Positions 24,740-34,198 of a DNA stretch of 64,000 nt are shown piece after piece (position 1 is the first letter of the stretch; each line of letters starts with the position of its first letter). The stretch comes from Caballeronia glebae (lineage in GTDB: Bacteria; Pseudomonadota; Gammaproteobacteria; Burkholderiales; Burkholderiaceae): positions 62,001 to 126,000 of the forward strand of contig NZ_FCOJ02000011.1 in the NCBI RefSeq assembly GCF_001545035.1, given 5' to 3'. The notes beneath the pieces are model-generated. The model made no database searches. It was not told the DNA's origin and was given only the letters and a program-made list of their open reading frames with translations. The position numbers were made by a program, and so were the translations under genes.

Positions 24740-26797
24740 ATGTCGTCGCTTGCTGACGTAGACACGCATGTCCGGGAAGTGCTGAACATCGTCAATAATC
24801 CGCTGGCCGCGCGCCGCGCCAGCGATTCGGTCGCGCAATCGTGGCTGCGGTGCCTCACGGAATTCAGGCTCGATCCGGGCCGCTTCGTCATGCCGCCGGT
24901 GCTCGCGCAGCACGAGCTCAACGAGCGCCGCGAGGCCGCGAGCGATCTCATCGCGTGCTCGAAGCTCGAAATGACGACGCTCTATCAGCAACTCGCCGAT
25001 CCCGAACTTGCCGTCGTGCTCGTCGATGCGGACGGCGTCATCGTGCATCAGGTGTCGTCGGTGCCGTTCGGCGAAGCGGTCGCCGCCGACGGCCTGCGCG
25101 TCGGTGCGATGTGGAGCGAGCGCGAGGCCGGCACCAACGGCATGGGCACGTGCCTCATCGAACGCGATTGCATCGCGGTATGCCAGCACGAGCATTTCTA
25201 TCCGCGCTATACGTCGCTCACGTGCTCGGCCGCGCCGATCTTCGACGAGCGCGGCACGGTCGTCGGCGTGCTCGACGTCACGAGCCGCTCGAAGCTTTTG
25301 CAGCAGCATTCGCTCGTGCTCGTCGGCATGTCGCGGCAGATGATCGAAAATCGTCTGATCGATGCGCGCTACCGGCACGCGAACATGATCCACTTTCATA
25401 GCCGGCCCGAGTTCGTCGGCACCTTGCATGCGGGCAAGCTCGCCGTCAGCGACGATGGCGTCGTGCTCGCCGCGAGCCGCAGCGCGCTGTTCCAGCTCGA
25501 TCTGCGCTCGCCCGCCGAGTTGTGCGGCAAGCGCATCGAGGAAGCGTTCAATGCATCGCTCGAAGACATGATCGCGCGCAGCATCCGCGGCTCGTTCCAT
25601 CCGGTGACGGTTTATAGCGCGAAGGCGAACAGCCGCTTCTTTCTCACCGCGCAGACCTCGCGCGAAGGCGCGAAAGGCGCGACGCGCATCCTGATGAACG
25701 ACCCCGCATCGCGCGATCTCTCCGCGCCCGGCGCGCGCCCGAAAGCGCCGAAGAAGGACGCGCGCGAGCCGGCCTCGACCGGCCGCCTCGACAAGCTCGC
25801 GCATCTGGAATTCGGCGATCCGCGCGTGGCTTCGCAGATCCAGCTTGCGGCGCGCGTGATCCAGCGCAAAATCCCGATCATCCTGCGCGGGCAGACGGGC
25901 ACCGGCAAGGAAGTCTTCGCCAATGCGCTGCACAGCATCAGCCCGAACGGCACGGGTCCGTTCGTCGCGGTGAATTGCGCATCGCTGCCGGAGAATCTGA
26001 TCGAAAGCGAACTCTTCGGTTATCGCGCGGGCGCGTTCACTGGCGCGCAGCGCGAAGGACGGCGCGGCAAGATCGTGCAGGCGAACGGCGGCACGCTTTT
26101 CCTCGATGAAATCGGCGACATGCCGCTCGCTTTGCAAGCGCGTCTCTTGCGCGTGCTCGAAGAACACGAAGTCACGCCGCTCGGCGCGGAAACCACGGTG
26201 AAGGTGGACTTTCAGCTCATCAGCGCGAGCCACCGCAATCTCATCGAACTCGTGCAGACGGGCATGTTCCGCGAGGATCTGTATTACCGGCTGAACGGTA
26301 TCGAGATCAATCTGCCGCCGCTGCGCGAACGCGCGGATGCGCTCGCGCTCATCGGCCATATTCTCGAAACCGAATCCGACGAGCCGCCCACGCTTTCCGC
26401 CGAAGCGAAGCAGGCGCTCTTGAGTTATCCGTGGCCGGGCAATATCCGCCAGTTGCGTCACGTGCTGCAGATGGCGATCGCGCTCTGCGATGGCCCCGAG
26501 ATTCGCTGCGCGCATCTGCCGCCGGAGATCGCGAACGGCATCGCGCCGGTTACGCAGGCCGCCGTGCGCGCGCCCGTTTCTCCGCCGCCGCATCTCGCCG
26601 ATGACGCCGATACTTCGTCGCTCAACGCGATCCAGGTGAAGGAGCGCGAGACCGTGCTCCTGTTGCTCGACGAGCATCGCTGGAACGTGAGCAATGTCGC
26701 GAAGGTGCTCGGCATCAGCCGCAACACGCTGTACCGGAAGATGCATCGCCTGCATATTCGCCTGTCGCACGATACGCCGGGCGCATCCGACGCATGA
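24740..26797 (+). CDS. Sigma-54-dependent transcriptional activator, AcoR type
   Basis: 685 residues: N-terminal GAF-type sensor region, a central AAA+ domain and a C-terminal Fis-type helix-turn-helix (SNVAKVLGISRNTLYRKMHRL). Walker A is GQTGTGKE (about residue 382), and the sigma-54 contact loop GAFTGA (about residue 431) is intact, so it can activate sigma-54 promoters. ATG 24740 is chosen over the long Arg-rich upstream extension. Its stop overlaps the next start (ATGA), tying it to two H4MPT biosynthesis genes. Predicted master activator of the candidate -24/-12 promoters in this window. Confidence 0.9.
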   Translation: MSSLADVDTHVREVLNIVNNPLAARRASDSVAQSWLRCLTEFRLDPGRFVMPPVLAQHELNERREAASDLIACSKLEMTTLYQQLADPELAVVLVDADGVIVHQVSSVPFGEAVAADGLRVGAMWSEREAGTNGMGTCLIERDCIAVCQHEHFYPRYTSLTCSAAPIFDERGTVVGVLDVTSRSKLLQQHSLVLVGMSRQMIENRLIDARYRHANMIHFHSRPEFVGTLHAGKLAVSDDGVVLAASRSALFQLDLRSPAELCGKRIEEAFNASLEDMIARSIRGSFHPVTVYSAKANSRFFLTAQTSREGAKGATRILMNDPASRDLSAPGARPKAPKKDAREPASTGRLDKLAHLEFGDPRVASQIQLAARVIQRKIPIILRGQTGTGKEVFANALHSISPNGTGPFVAVNCASLPENLIESELFGYRAGAFTGAQREGRRGKIVQANGGTLFLDEIGDMPLALQARLLRVLEEHEVTPLGAETTVKVDFQLISASHRNLIELVQTGMFREDLYYRLNGIEINLPPLRERADALALIGHILETESDEPPTLSAEAKQALLSYPWPGNIRQLRHVLQMAIALCDGPEIRCAHLPPEIANGIAPVTQAAVRAPVSPPPHLADDADTSSLNAIQVKERETVLLLLDEHRWNVSNVAKVLGISRNTLYRKMHRLHIRLSHDTPGASDA

Positions 26798-27393
26798 CGC
26801 AACCCACGCCCGCCCGCCGGCTCGACGAGTTCAAGCCCGACGCGCGCTTTGCGTGGTGCGTGACAGGCTCGGGTCATATGCTCGAAGAGTCGATCGAACT
26901 CGCGCGGCAACTGCCCGGCGTCGATCTGTTTCTTTCCGCCGCCGGCGAGGAAGTGCTGCCGCTCTACGGCTGGACCATCGCGAAGCTGCGCGAGCACTTC
27001 AAGGTTTTGCGCGACAACAGCGCGAGCAGCGTGCCCGTCGGCATGGTCTATAACGGCGAATATCACACGGTCGTCATCGCGCCCGCGACGAGCAACACCG
27101 TCGCCAAATGCGCGTTCGGCATCTCCGATACCTTGCCCACCAACCTCTATGCGCAAGCCGGCAAGCAATGCGTGCCGGGCATCGTGTTCGCATGCGATAC
27201 CGCGCCGAGCGTCATCACGCAGACCCCGCACGAATGGGTCGAAGTGAGGCCGCGCGCGATCGAGTTCGAGAACGTCGAGCGGCTCGCGCGCTTCGCGCAT
27301 ACCACCGTGGCCCGCTCGCTCGACGACCTCAGGGCCGCGCTCGATCAACGCCTGTCGGACCTGAAGCTTGCATGGAACACATCGTCTTCCTGA
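26794..27393 (+). CDS. afpA: Archaeal-type flavoprotein / dihydromethanopterin reductase-like
   Basis: 199 residues, flavodoxin-like/flavoprotein fold: WCVTGSGHMLEES at the N-terminus and APATSNTVAKCAFGISDTLPTNLYAQAGK in the middle match AfpA/DmrB-type flavoproteins. In betaproteobacterial methylotrophs such proteins are thought to reduce dihydromethanopterin to the active tetrahydro form, in place of DmrA. It is coupled to the upstream activator and overlaps the downstream DHPS-like gene by 22 bases. Confidence 0.8.
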   Translation: MTQPTPARRLDEFKPDARFAWCVTGSGHMLEESIELARQLPGVDLFLSAAGEEVLPLYGWTIAKLREHFKVLRDNSASSVPVGMVYNGEYHTVVIAPATSNTVAKCAFGISDTLPTNLYAQAGKQCVPGIVFACDTAPSVITQTPHEWVEVRPRAIEFENVERLARFAHTTVARSLDDLRAALDQRLSDLKLAWNTSSS

Positions 27394-28772
27394 CGGGGCG
27401 GCTCGCGCAATTGAGCCTTCAGCAAGTGCTCGAAAGCATCGCGCCGGCCGCCGCGGGATTGCCGTTCACGTGGGAAGTGCGCGAGATCGGTCTTCAGGTC
27501 GCGGGGCTGATGACCGCCGACATGATCCGCCGGCGCGTTCCAACGCCGTTGAGCGACGGAACGAGCCGCATGATCGTGCCCGGCCGATGCCGCGGCGACC
27601 TCGATGCCCTCACCGCGCACTATGGCGTGAAGGTCGAGCGCGGTCCCGAAGAGGTGAAGGACTTGCCGCAGTTTTTTGGGCGCGAGGCGCGGCATGTCGA
27701 TCTGTCGCGCTACGAGACGGAGATCTTCGCGGAGATTGTCGATGCGCCGCGTCTCGATCTCGCGGGCATCGCGGCGCGCGCACGCGAATACAAGCGTCAG
27801 GGCGCGGATGTGATCGATATCGGCTGCCTGCCGGAAACGCCGTTCGCGCATCTCGAAGACGCCGTTGCGATGCTGAAGGAACAAGGCTATCGCGTGAGCG
27901 TCGATTCGATGCGTGAAGACGAACTCGTGCGCGGCGGGCGCGCGGGCGCGGACTATGTGATGAGTCTCAACGTCGATACGCTATGGATTACTGATGAAAT
28001 CGCATCGACGCCGATTCTCGTGCCGCGCGAGCCCGCCGACACCGCATCCCTCGATGCCGCGATCGATGCGATGACGAAGCGCGGCCGCGCCTTTCTCGCC
28101 GATCCGATTCTAGATCCGATTCCGTTCGGACTCGCGAAGTCCATCGCGCGATATGTGTCGTTACGCGAGCGTTATCCCGACGTGGCGATCATGATGGGCG
28201 TCGGCAACGTGACCGAACTCACCGAGGCGGATACGAGCGGCATCAACGCGGTGCTGTTCGGCATGGCCGCGGAATTGCGCATCGCCGCCGTGCTGACGAC
28301 TTCGGTGAGCCTGCATGCGCGGCGCGCCGTTCGCGAAGCCGATGTCGCGCGCCGCGTGATGCATGCCGCGCGCGAAACGCAGACGTTGCCCAAAGGCATT
28401 TCCGCCGATTTGTCCGCGCTGCATGCAAAGCGGCCGTTTCCCTACGACGCCGAAGAGATCGGCGTGTTCGCCGCCGCCGTGCGCGATCCGAATTTTCGCG
28501 TGCAGGTCTCGGCGGACGGCATTCACGTCTATAACCGCGACGGGCATCAAGTCGCGACCGACCCGTTCGCGCTCTATCCCGGGCTCAAGGTCGAGCACGA
28601 CGGCGGGCACGCGTTCTATCTCGGCGTGCAGCTCGCGCGCGCGGAAATCGCGTGGCAACTCGGCAAGCGCTTCGATCAGGATCAGCCACTCGATTGGGGA
28701 TGCGAAGTCGATCGCCCGGACGAGGATTTGATGGCGTGGCATGCGCCCGGAAGCACGAAGAAGAAGAGCTAG
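27372..28772 (+). CDS. Dihydropteroate synthase-related protein of the H4MPT pathway
   Basis: 466 residues. The central region (about 110-340) is a DHPS-like TIM barrel: GADVIDIGCLPETPF, GYRVSVDSMREDEL, MMGVGNVTELTEADTSG. N-terminal and C-terminal extensions are those of the archaeal/methylotroph 'DHPS-related' family rather than folate FolP. It probably joins the pterin to the RFAP-derived aminobenzene unit. Start at 27372 overlaps the previous gene; its TAG stop shares CTAG with the convergent thioredoxin-like gene. Confidence 0.85.
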   Translation: MEHIVFLTGRLAQLSLQQVLESIAPAAAGLPFTWEVREIGLQVAGLMTADMIRRRVPTPLSDGTSRMIVPGRCRGDLDALTAHYGVKVERGPEEVKDLPQFFGREARHVDLSRYETEIFAEIVDAPRLDLAGIAARAREYKRQGADVIDIGCLPETPFAHLEDAVAMLKEQGYRVSVDSMREDELVRGGRAGADYVMSLNVDTLWITDEIASTPILVPREPADTASLDAAIDAMTKRGRAFLADPILDPIPFGLAKSIARYVSLRERYPDVAIMMGVGNVTELTEADTSGINAVLFGMAAELRIAAVLTTSVSLHARRAVREADVARRVMHAARETQTLPKGISADLSALHAKRPFPYDAEEIGVFAAAVRDPNFRVQVSADGIHVYNRDGHQVATDPFALYPGLKVEHDGGHAFYLGVQLARAEIAWQLGKRFDQDQPLDWGCEVDRPDEDLMAWHAPGSTKKKS

Positions 28773-29317
28773 GGCTTCCATTTTATCGAGCAGCCTAGCG
28801 CCGGATGTTGCGCTTCGGGCGCATCGTCGTTTTGCGCTATTGCGCGCATCGCTTCGAGGAGATCGCGGCGGGCATCCGGCAAGGCTTGCTTGCGCGATGC
28901 GTCGATCCGGCCGCGATATTTCAGGCGTAAATCGCGGTCGAAGCCGAAGCATTCCGGCGTGCAGACGGCGCCGTATGCGCGCGCGATGTCCTGCGTTTCA
29001 TCGTGGAGATATGGGAACGGCAGGCTCCATTCGTGGGCGACCGCGATCATGCGATCGAACGCGTCGTCGGTATAGATGGACGCATCGTTCGAATTGATGC
29101 CCGCCACGTTGACGCCGATCTCCTTCAGCGCGCGCGCATCGCGGATCAGGTTGGGAATCGCCGCCCTCACGTAAAGGCAGTGATTGCACATGAAGACGAT
29201 CACGAGGCCGTTCGCGCCCTTCAGCGAATCGAGCGTGAAGGTGCTGCCGTCGGTCGCGGGGAGCGTGAAATCGGATGCGATCGCGCCGAGTTCGGCGCTG
29301 GGTGATTCGGTGGGCAT
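28769..29317 (-). CDS. Thioredoxin-like / AhpC-TSA family protein
   Basis: 182 residues. The redox motif is FMCNHCLYV (CXXC), near residue 45, with a typical thioredoxin fold order; a second pair is in AVCTPECFGFD. This matches the large group of AhpC/TSA-like thiol proteins. The start at 29317 (MPTESPSAEL) follows AGCT-rich sequence and fits the family; upstream in-frame codons look non-coding. Converges on the DHPS-like gene so tightly that both use the same CTAG as stop. Confidence 0.85.
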   Translation of the reverse strand: MPTESPSAELGAIASDFTLPATDGSTFTLDSLKGANGLVIVFMCNHCLYVRAAIPNLIRDARALKEIGVNVAGINSNDASIYTDDAFDRMIAVAHEWSLPFPYLHDETQDIARAYGAVCTPECFGFDRDLRLKYRGRIDASRKQALPDARRDLLEAMRAIAQNDDAPEAQHPALGCSIKWKP

Positions 29318-29415
29318 GAGATAGCTCCCAATTGTTTCGATTGGCTGTTCGGCATATTGGCGGGGGGACCGGACTCGGATAGCATGCAATCTCTTCTTAG
29401 TTATCCGGAGTATTC

Positions 29416-29715
29416 ATGTATATCTTTAGTGTCGAAGAAGCGCAGAAGAATCTTCCTAAAGTGCTCGAATTAGTGGCACAGGGGAAAGACGTAGCCATTG
29501 ACGGTGAACATCCGGCGTTGTTGCTCAAAGTCAAGTCAGTCGGAAACTTCGCAAACGGCAACCCCGAGTCTTGCGGTTCGATCATCGTGTTCGATCCCGA
29601 AGATGAAAGCTTGCTTGAGGACGAAGTCTTCAAACCGCTGTCCGACGAAATGATCGAAGAGTTTTATGGCCCGATATTTCCAGAAGACGTCAGCGCCGCA
29701 ATCGAGCGCCGATGA
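29416..29715 (+). CDS. VapB/Phd-like antitoxin
   Basis: 99 residues. N-terminal MYIFSVEEAQKNLPKVLELVAQGKDVAI is the Phd/YefM-type fold that binds DNA and represses its own operon; the acidic C-terminal half would wrap the toxin. Its stop overlaps the start of the PIN toxin (ATGATG at 29712), the usual coupling of toxin-antitoxin pairs. Less GC-rich than neighbours, as common for acquired modules. Confidence 0.8.
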   Translation: MYIFSVEEAQKNLPKVLELVAQGKDVAIDGEHPALLLKVKSVGNFANGNPESCGSIIVFDPEDESLLEDEVFKPLSDEMIEEFYGPIFPEDVSAAIERR

Positions 29716-30092
29716 TGCGCGTACTACTCGATACCCACATCTACATCTGGCGCGTGTCGGGGAATCGCCGGCTGCCGGCGCACATTCGCGAATCGATCGA
29801 TAAGGCGGAGCAGGTCTACGTCAGCACCGCCACCATCTGGGAACTGTCGATCAAGGCGGCGCGCGGCAAGCTGGAACCGCGCGCCGCGCGTGCCATCGAC
29901 GAGTTGGAAGAACATCCGTTCATCGTGCTTCCCGTTCGACTGAAGCATGCGAAAGCCGTGCGCGACATGCCCGATCTGCATCGCGATCCATTCGATCGTT
30001 TGCTGGTTGCGCAGGCGCGAACAGAAGTGCTCAAGTTCCTGACCGTCGACAGCGAACTGGCCGGATATCTCAATGTCGCAACCCCCGCCTGA
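29712..30092 (+). CDS. PIN-domain VapC-like toxin
   Basis: 126 residues. PIN-domain nuclease with the acidic residues of the active site: LLDTHIYIW (Asp7), WELSIK (Glu), and HRDPFDRLLVAQA (two Asp). VapC toxins are RNases that cut tRNA or rRNA. Follows the antitoxin with a 4-base overlap. It sits between a thioredoxin-like gene and the end of the cbb operon. Confidence 0.88.
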   Translation: MMRVLLDTHIYIWRVSGNRRLPAHIRESIDKAEQVYVSTATIWELSIKAARGKLEPRAARAIDELEEHPFIVLPVRLKHAKAVRDMPDLHRDPFDRLLVAQARTEVLKFLTVDSELAGYLNVATPA

Positions 30093-30096
30093 GCCC

Positions 30097-30126
30097 GCGC
30101 CGCCCGTCCCGCACACCGAGCGGCGC
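30097..30126. terminator. Possible bidirectional terminator
   Basis: GCGCCGC / GCGGCGC stem (7 bp) with a 16-base loop in the 39-base gap between the converging vapC-like and cbbA genes. Weak, no T-run. Confidence 0.35.
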
Positions 30127-30131
30127 CTCCC

Positions 30132-31169
30132 TCAGTGATACCGCTTCGCCATCGCCTCCAATCCCATCGGCCTTATACGATCCGCATGTCCCGCGCAGCC
30201 GAACGCCTCGAATCGCTCGACACACAAATCCCGCGCCGCCGCCGTCGCCGCCTTCAGCGCGTGCCGCGGATCGAACTCCGACCTGGCCGACGCCATCGCC
30301 CGCCGCATCGCGCCCGTCATCGCGAGCCGGATATCCGTGTCGATATTCACCTTGCGCACGCCGCTCGCAATGCCGCGCCGAATTTCATCGACGGGCACGC
30401 CGAACGTCGCGGCAATTTCGCCGCCATGCTCGCGGATGATCGCGAGCCATTCCTGCGGCACCGACGACGACCCGTGCATCACGAGATGCGTATCGGGAAT
30501 GCGCGCGTGAATCTCGGCGATGCGATCGATCGCGAGAATATCGCCGGTCGGCTGACGGCTGAACTTGTACGCGCCGTGCGACGTGCCGATGGCGATCGCG
30601 AGCGCATCGATGCCCGTCGCCTCGACGAACGCGCGCGCTTCGTCGGGGTCCGTCAGCAAGCGATCGCGGCTCAACGTGCCTTCCGCGCCGACGCCATCCT
30701 CCTCGCCCGCGCGCCCCGTCTCCAGCGATCCGAGACAACCCAGCTCGCCTTCCACCGACACGCCCACCGAATGCGCCGCCTCGACCACGCGCCGGCTCAC
30801 ATCGACGTTGTACTCGTATTCGGCGGGCGTTTTCTGATCGGGCATGAGCGAGCCGTCCATCATCACGGACGTGAAGCCCGAACGAATCGCCTGCTGACAC
30901 ACGGACGGACTCGCGCCGTGATCCTGATGCAGCACCACGGGAATATCCGGATGAGCCTCGACCGCCGCGAGCACGAGATGCCGCAAATACGGCTCGCCCG
31001 CATACTTGCGCGCGCCCGCCGACGCCTGCAGGATGACCGGGCTCTTGGTCGCCTCGGCCGCCTGCATGATCGCCTGCACCTGCTCCATGTTGTTGACGTT
31101 GAACGCGGGCACGCCGTAGCCGTGCTCCGCCGCGTGATCCAGCAACTGCCTCAAGGCGATGAAAGCCAT
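30132..31169 (-). CDS. cbbA: Class II fructose-bisphosphate aldolase
   Basis: 345 residues. Class II (metal-dependent) aldolase with [17 protein letters not shown] (zinc-binding His/Asp), [30 protein letters not shown] and [12 protein letters not shown]. The longer, CbbA-type sequence and location at the end of the cbb operon assign it to the Calvin cycle (fructose- and sedoheptulose-bisphosphate formation). Twenty-nine bases after cbbT. Confidence 0.95.
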   Translation of the reverse strand: MAFIALRQLLDHAAEHGYGVPAFNVNNMEQVQAIMQAAEATKSPVILQASAGARKYAGEPYLRHLVLAAVEAHPDIPVVLHQDHGASPSVCQQAIRSGFTSVMMDGSLMPDQKTPAEYEYNVDVSRRVVEAAHSVGVSVEGELGCLGSLETGRAGEEDGVGAEGTLSRDRLLTDPDEARAFVEATGIDALAIAIGTSHGAYKFSRQPTGDILAIDRIAEIHARIPDTHLVMHGSSSVPQEWLAIIREHGGEIAATFGVPVDEIRRGIASGVRKVNIDTDIRLAMTGAMRRAMASARSEFDPRHALKAATAAARDLCVERFEAFGCAGHADRIRPMGLEAMAKRYH

Positions 31170-31198
31170 CGTGATGTCTCCATGCAGGGTGCGAAAAA

Positions 31199-33241
31199 TC
31201 AGACGGCCACGCGGCGCGCTTCTTCGACGAGCGCCTCGGTCGTCACGCCGAAATGCGCGAACAACTCGCTCGCGGGCGCAGATTCACCGAAGCGGTCGAT
31301 GCCGACCGCGCCGCCATTCAATCCGACGTACTGCCGCCAGAACGCCGTGACGCCGGCTTCGATCGCGACGCGCGGCACGCCTTCGGGCAGCACGCGTTCG
31401 CGCCACGCGTTGCACTGCCGATCGAACACGGTGGTCGAGGGCATCGACACGACGCGCGCGAGAATGCCCGCTTCCTTCAGCGGTTCGACGGCGGCTAGCG
31501 CAAGCGCGACTTCCGAGCCGGTCGCGATCAGCACGACGCGGCGCGCATCGCGCTCGCAAGTCGAGGGCCAGTCGGCGAGCACGTAGCCGCCGCGCTCGAT
31601 GCCGTCGATCTGCGCTTCGTCGCGCGGCACGAAGGGCAGATTCTGGCGCGAGAGCAGCAGGCACGAAGGCCGGTCACGCTCGACCGCGCTTACCCACGCC
31701 TGCATCGTCTCGACCGTATCGCACGGACGCCACACGTCGAGGCCCGGAATCATGCGCAGCGTCGCGGCATGCTCGATCGGCTGATGCGTCGGGCCGTCTT
31801 CGCCGAGACCGATCGAATCGTGCGTGAAGACGAACACCGCGCGCGTCTTCATCAGCGCGGCCATGCGCAGCGCGTTGCGCGAGTAATCGGAGAACGTGAG
31901 AAACGTGCCGCCGAACGGCAGATAACCGCGATGCAGCGCGACGCCGTTGAGCACCGCGCTCATGCCGAACTCGCGCACGCCGAAGTGGATGTAGTTGCCC
32001 TTTTCCGGCGCGGCGCTCACGTCCACCGCCTCTTTCCAGCGCGTGAGATTCGAGCCGGTCAAGTCCGCCGATCCGCCGAGCAGTTCGGGCAACGCGCGCG
32101 CCAGTCCCTCGATCGCGAGTTGCGAGGCCTTTCGTGTCGCGAGCGTCTGCCGCGCGCGATCCGCGTCGCGCACGAGCGCATGCGCCATGTCGCGCCAGTT
32201 CGCGGGCAACGCGCCGCGCACGCGCCGCTCGAACTCGGCGGCCTCGTTCGGAAACACGCGACGATACGCCTGCATGCGGCGATTCCAGTCCTCCTGCGCC
32301 GCCGCACCCGCCTCGCGCGCGTCCCACAGCGCACGAATCGACGATGGAATCTCGAAAGGCGCATGCGTCCAGCTGAGCGCGCGCCGCGTCGCGTCCACTT
32401 CGTCGGCGGGAAGCGGCGCGCCGTGTACGTCGTGCGTGCCGGCCATCTTCGGCGCGCCGAGCCCGATCACCGTCTTGCAGCAGATCAAGGTCGGGCGATC
32501 CGACTCGCGCGCCAATTGCAACGCATGCGATACATCGTCGACATCGTGGCCGTCCACCGCGCGCACGACATTCCAGCCGTATGACTCGAAGCGCTTCGGC
32601 GTGTCGTCGGTGAACCAGCCGTCGACATGGCCGTCGATGGAGATGCCGTTGTCGTCGTAGAGCACGGTGAGCTTGCCGAGCCGCAGCGTGCCCGCGAGCG
32701 ACGCCGCTTCATGCGACACGCCTTCCATCAGACAGCCATCGCCCACAAAAACATACGTGCGATGATCGACGATCTCATGCCCCGGCCGATTGAACTCGCG
32801 CGCGAGCAAGGCCTCGGCGAGCGCCATGCCAACGGCGTTCGTCAGGCCTTGCCCGAGCGGTCCGGTCGTCGTTTCGACGCCGGGCGTCACGCCCACTTCC
32901 GGATGCCCGGGCGTCTTGCTGCCCATCTGCCGGAAGCGCTTGATCTCGTCGATTGACAGGTCGTAGCCAGTGAGATGCAGCAGCGCATACAGCAGCATCG
33001 AGCCGTGACCGTTCGACAGCACGAAGCGGTCGCGATCGGGCCAGTCGGGATCGACGGGATTGTGCTTCAGATGACGTCCCCACAACGCGACCGCGATCTC
33101 CGCCATACCCATCGGCATGCCGGGATGACCGGAGTTGGCCCGGCTCACGGCATCGACGGCGAGCATGCGCAGCGCGTTCGCCATCTCCCGCGTGTCGGGC
33201 GAGCGATGAAGTCGGGGCAAAGCTTCAGCGACGGCATTCAT
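31199..33241 (-). CDS. cbbT: Transketolase
   Basis: 680 residues, full length. Thiamine diphosphate motif region [18 protein letters not shown]...[11 protein letters not shown]; catalytic segments [35 protein letters not shown] and [17 protein letters not shown]. Makes pentose phosphates in ribulose-1,5-bisphosphate regeneration. Between cbbP and cbbA on the minus strand; GGAGG-like site. Confidence 0.96.
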   Translation of the reverse strand: MNAVAEALPRLHRSPDTREMANALRMLAVDAVSRANSGHPGMPMGMAEIAVALWGRHLKHNPVDPDWPDRDRFVLSNGHGSMLLYALLHLTGYDLSIDEIKRFRQMGSKTPGHPEVGVTPGVETTTGPLGQGLTNAVGMALAEALLAREFNRPGHEIVDHRTYVFVGDGCLMEGVSHEAASLAGTLRLGKLTVLYDDNGISIDGHVDGWFTDDTPKRFESYGWNVVRAVDGHDVDDVSHALQLARESDRPTLICCKTVIGLGAPKMAGTHDVHGAPLPADEVDATRRALSWTHAPFEIPSSIRALWDAREAGAAAQEDWNRRMQAYRRVFPNEAAEFERRVRGALPANWRDMAHALVRDADRARQTLATRKASQLAIEGLARALPELLGGSADLTGSNLTRWKEAVDVSAAPEKGNYIHFGVREFGMSAVLNGVALHRGYLPFGGTFLTFSDYSRNALRMAALMKTRAVFVFTHDSIGLGEDGPTHQPIEHAATLRMIPGLDVWRPCDTVETMQAWVSAVERDRPSCLLLSRQNLPFVPRDEAQIDGIERGGYVLADWPSTCERDARRVVLIATGSEVALALAAVEPLKEAGILARVVSMPSTTVFDRQCNAWRERVLPEGVPRVAIEAGVTAFWRQYVGLNGGAVGIDRFGESAPASELFAHFGVTTEALVEEARRVAV

Positions 33242-33278
33242 AAATGCCTCCTTCCATACGATGATGAGAAAGCTTTTT

Positions 33279-34151
33279 TCAGGCGCGCGCGCGCCGGTCG
33301 CGCAGTTGCAGGATCATCGGCGTGAAGATGAGCTGCATCGCGAGACCCATCTTGCCGCCGGGCACGACGATCACGTTCGGCCGCGACATGAACGAGTCGT
33401 GCAGCATTGTCAGCAGATACGGAAAGTCGATGCCCCTCGGCTTCGCGAAGCGGATCACGACGAAGCTCTCGTCGGGCTGCGGAATCTCGCGCGAGGTGAA
33501 CGGGTTCGACGTATCCACGGTCGGTACACGCTGAAAATTCACGTGCGTGCGCGAGAATTGCGGACAGATGTAATTCACGTAATCGGGCATGCGGCGCAGG
33601 ATCGTATCGACGACTGCCTCATGCGAATAACCGCGCATCGTCTGATCGCGATGCAGCTTCTGAATCCATTCGAGATTGATGATCGGCACGACGCCGACGA
33701 GCAGATCCGCATGACGCGCGATGTCCACTTGACCGGTGACGGCCGCGCCATGCAAGCCTTCGTAGAACATCATGTCCGTGCCGGGCGTGATGTCTTCCCA
33801 CGGCGTGAAAGTGCCCGCGTCCTGCTTGTAATGCACGGCTTCGCCTTCGTCATGCACGTAGTGGCGAAACTTGCCGCCGCCCGTTTCGCCGTAGTTTTCG
33901 AACAACGTTTCGAGTTCGTGCAGCAGATTCGCTTCCGGGCCGAAGTGGCTGAAATTGACGAGGCCATCGCGCTCGCTCTGCTTCAACGCCTCGCGCATGC
34001 CGAGGCGATCGTATCGATGGAACGCATCGCCTTCGACGATATGCGCATTGATTTTCTCGCGCCTGAAGATATGCGTGAAGCTCTTCATGACGGTGGTGGT
34101 GCCGGCGCCGCTCGATCCCGTCACCGCGACGATCGGATGTTTGACTGACAT
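33279..34151 (-). CDS. cbbP: Phosphoribulokinase
   Basis: 290 residues. Class I (proteobacterial) phosphoribulokinase: P-loop [13 protein letters not shown] at residues 9-21, [26 protein letters not shown] and APWEDI-like [19 protein letters not shown]. Phosphorylates ribulose 5-phosphate to RuBP, the step specific to the Calvin cycle. Often NADH-activated in this class. Between cbbF and cbbT. Confidence 0.96.
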   Translation of the reverse strand: MSVKHPIVAVTGSSGAGTTTVMKSFTHIFRREKINAHIVEGDAFHRYDRLGMREALKQSERDGLVNFSHFGPEANLLHELETLFENYGETGGGKFRHYVHDEGEAVHYKQDAGTFTPWEDITPGTDMMFYEGLHGAAVTGQVDIARHADLLVGVVPIINLEWIQKLHRDQTMRGYSHEAVVDTILRRMPDYVNYICPQFSRTHVNFQRVPTVDTSNPFTSREIPQPDESFVVIRFAKPRGIDFPYLLTMLHDSFMSRPNVIVVPGGKMGLAMQLIFTPMILQLRDRRARA

Positions 34152-34198
34152 GCGCTTGTCTCCCTTTATCTATTTGGTGAGCGCTGTTTCAGATGCGA

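Noticed and set aside
24500-26770. Very long minus-strand open frame antisense to the sigma-54 activator
   Set aside because: Arg- and Ala-rich shadow of a confirmed gene; no domain recognisable.
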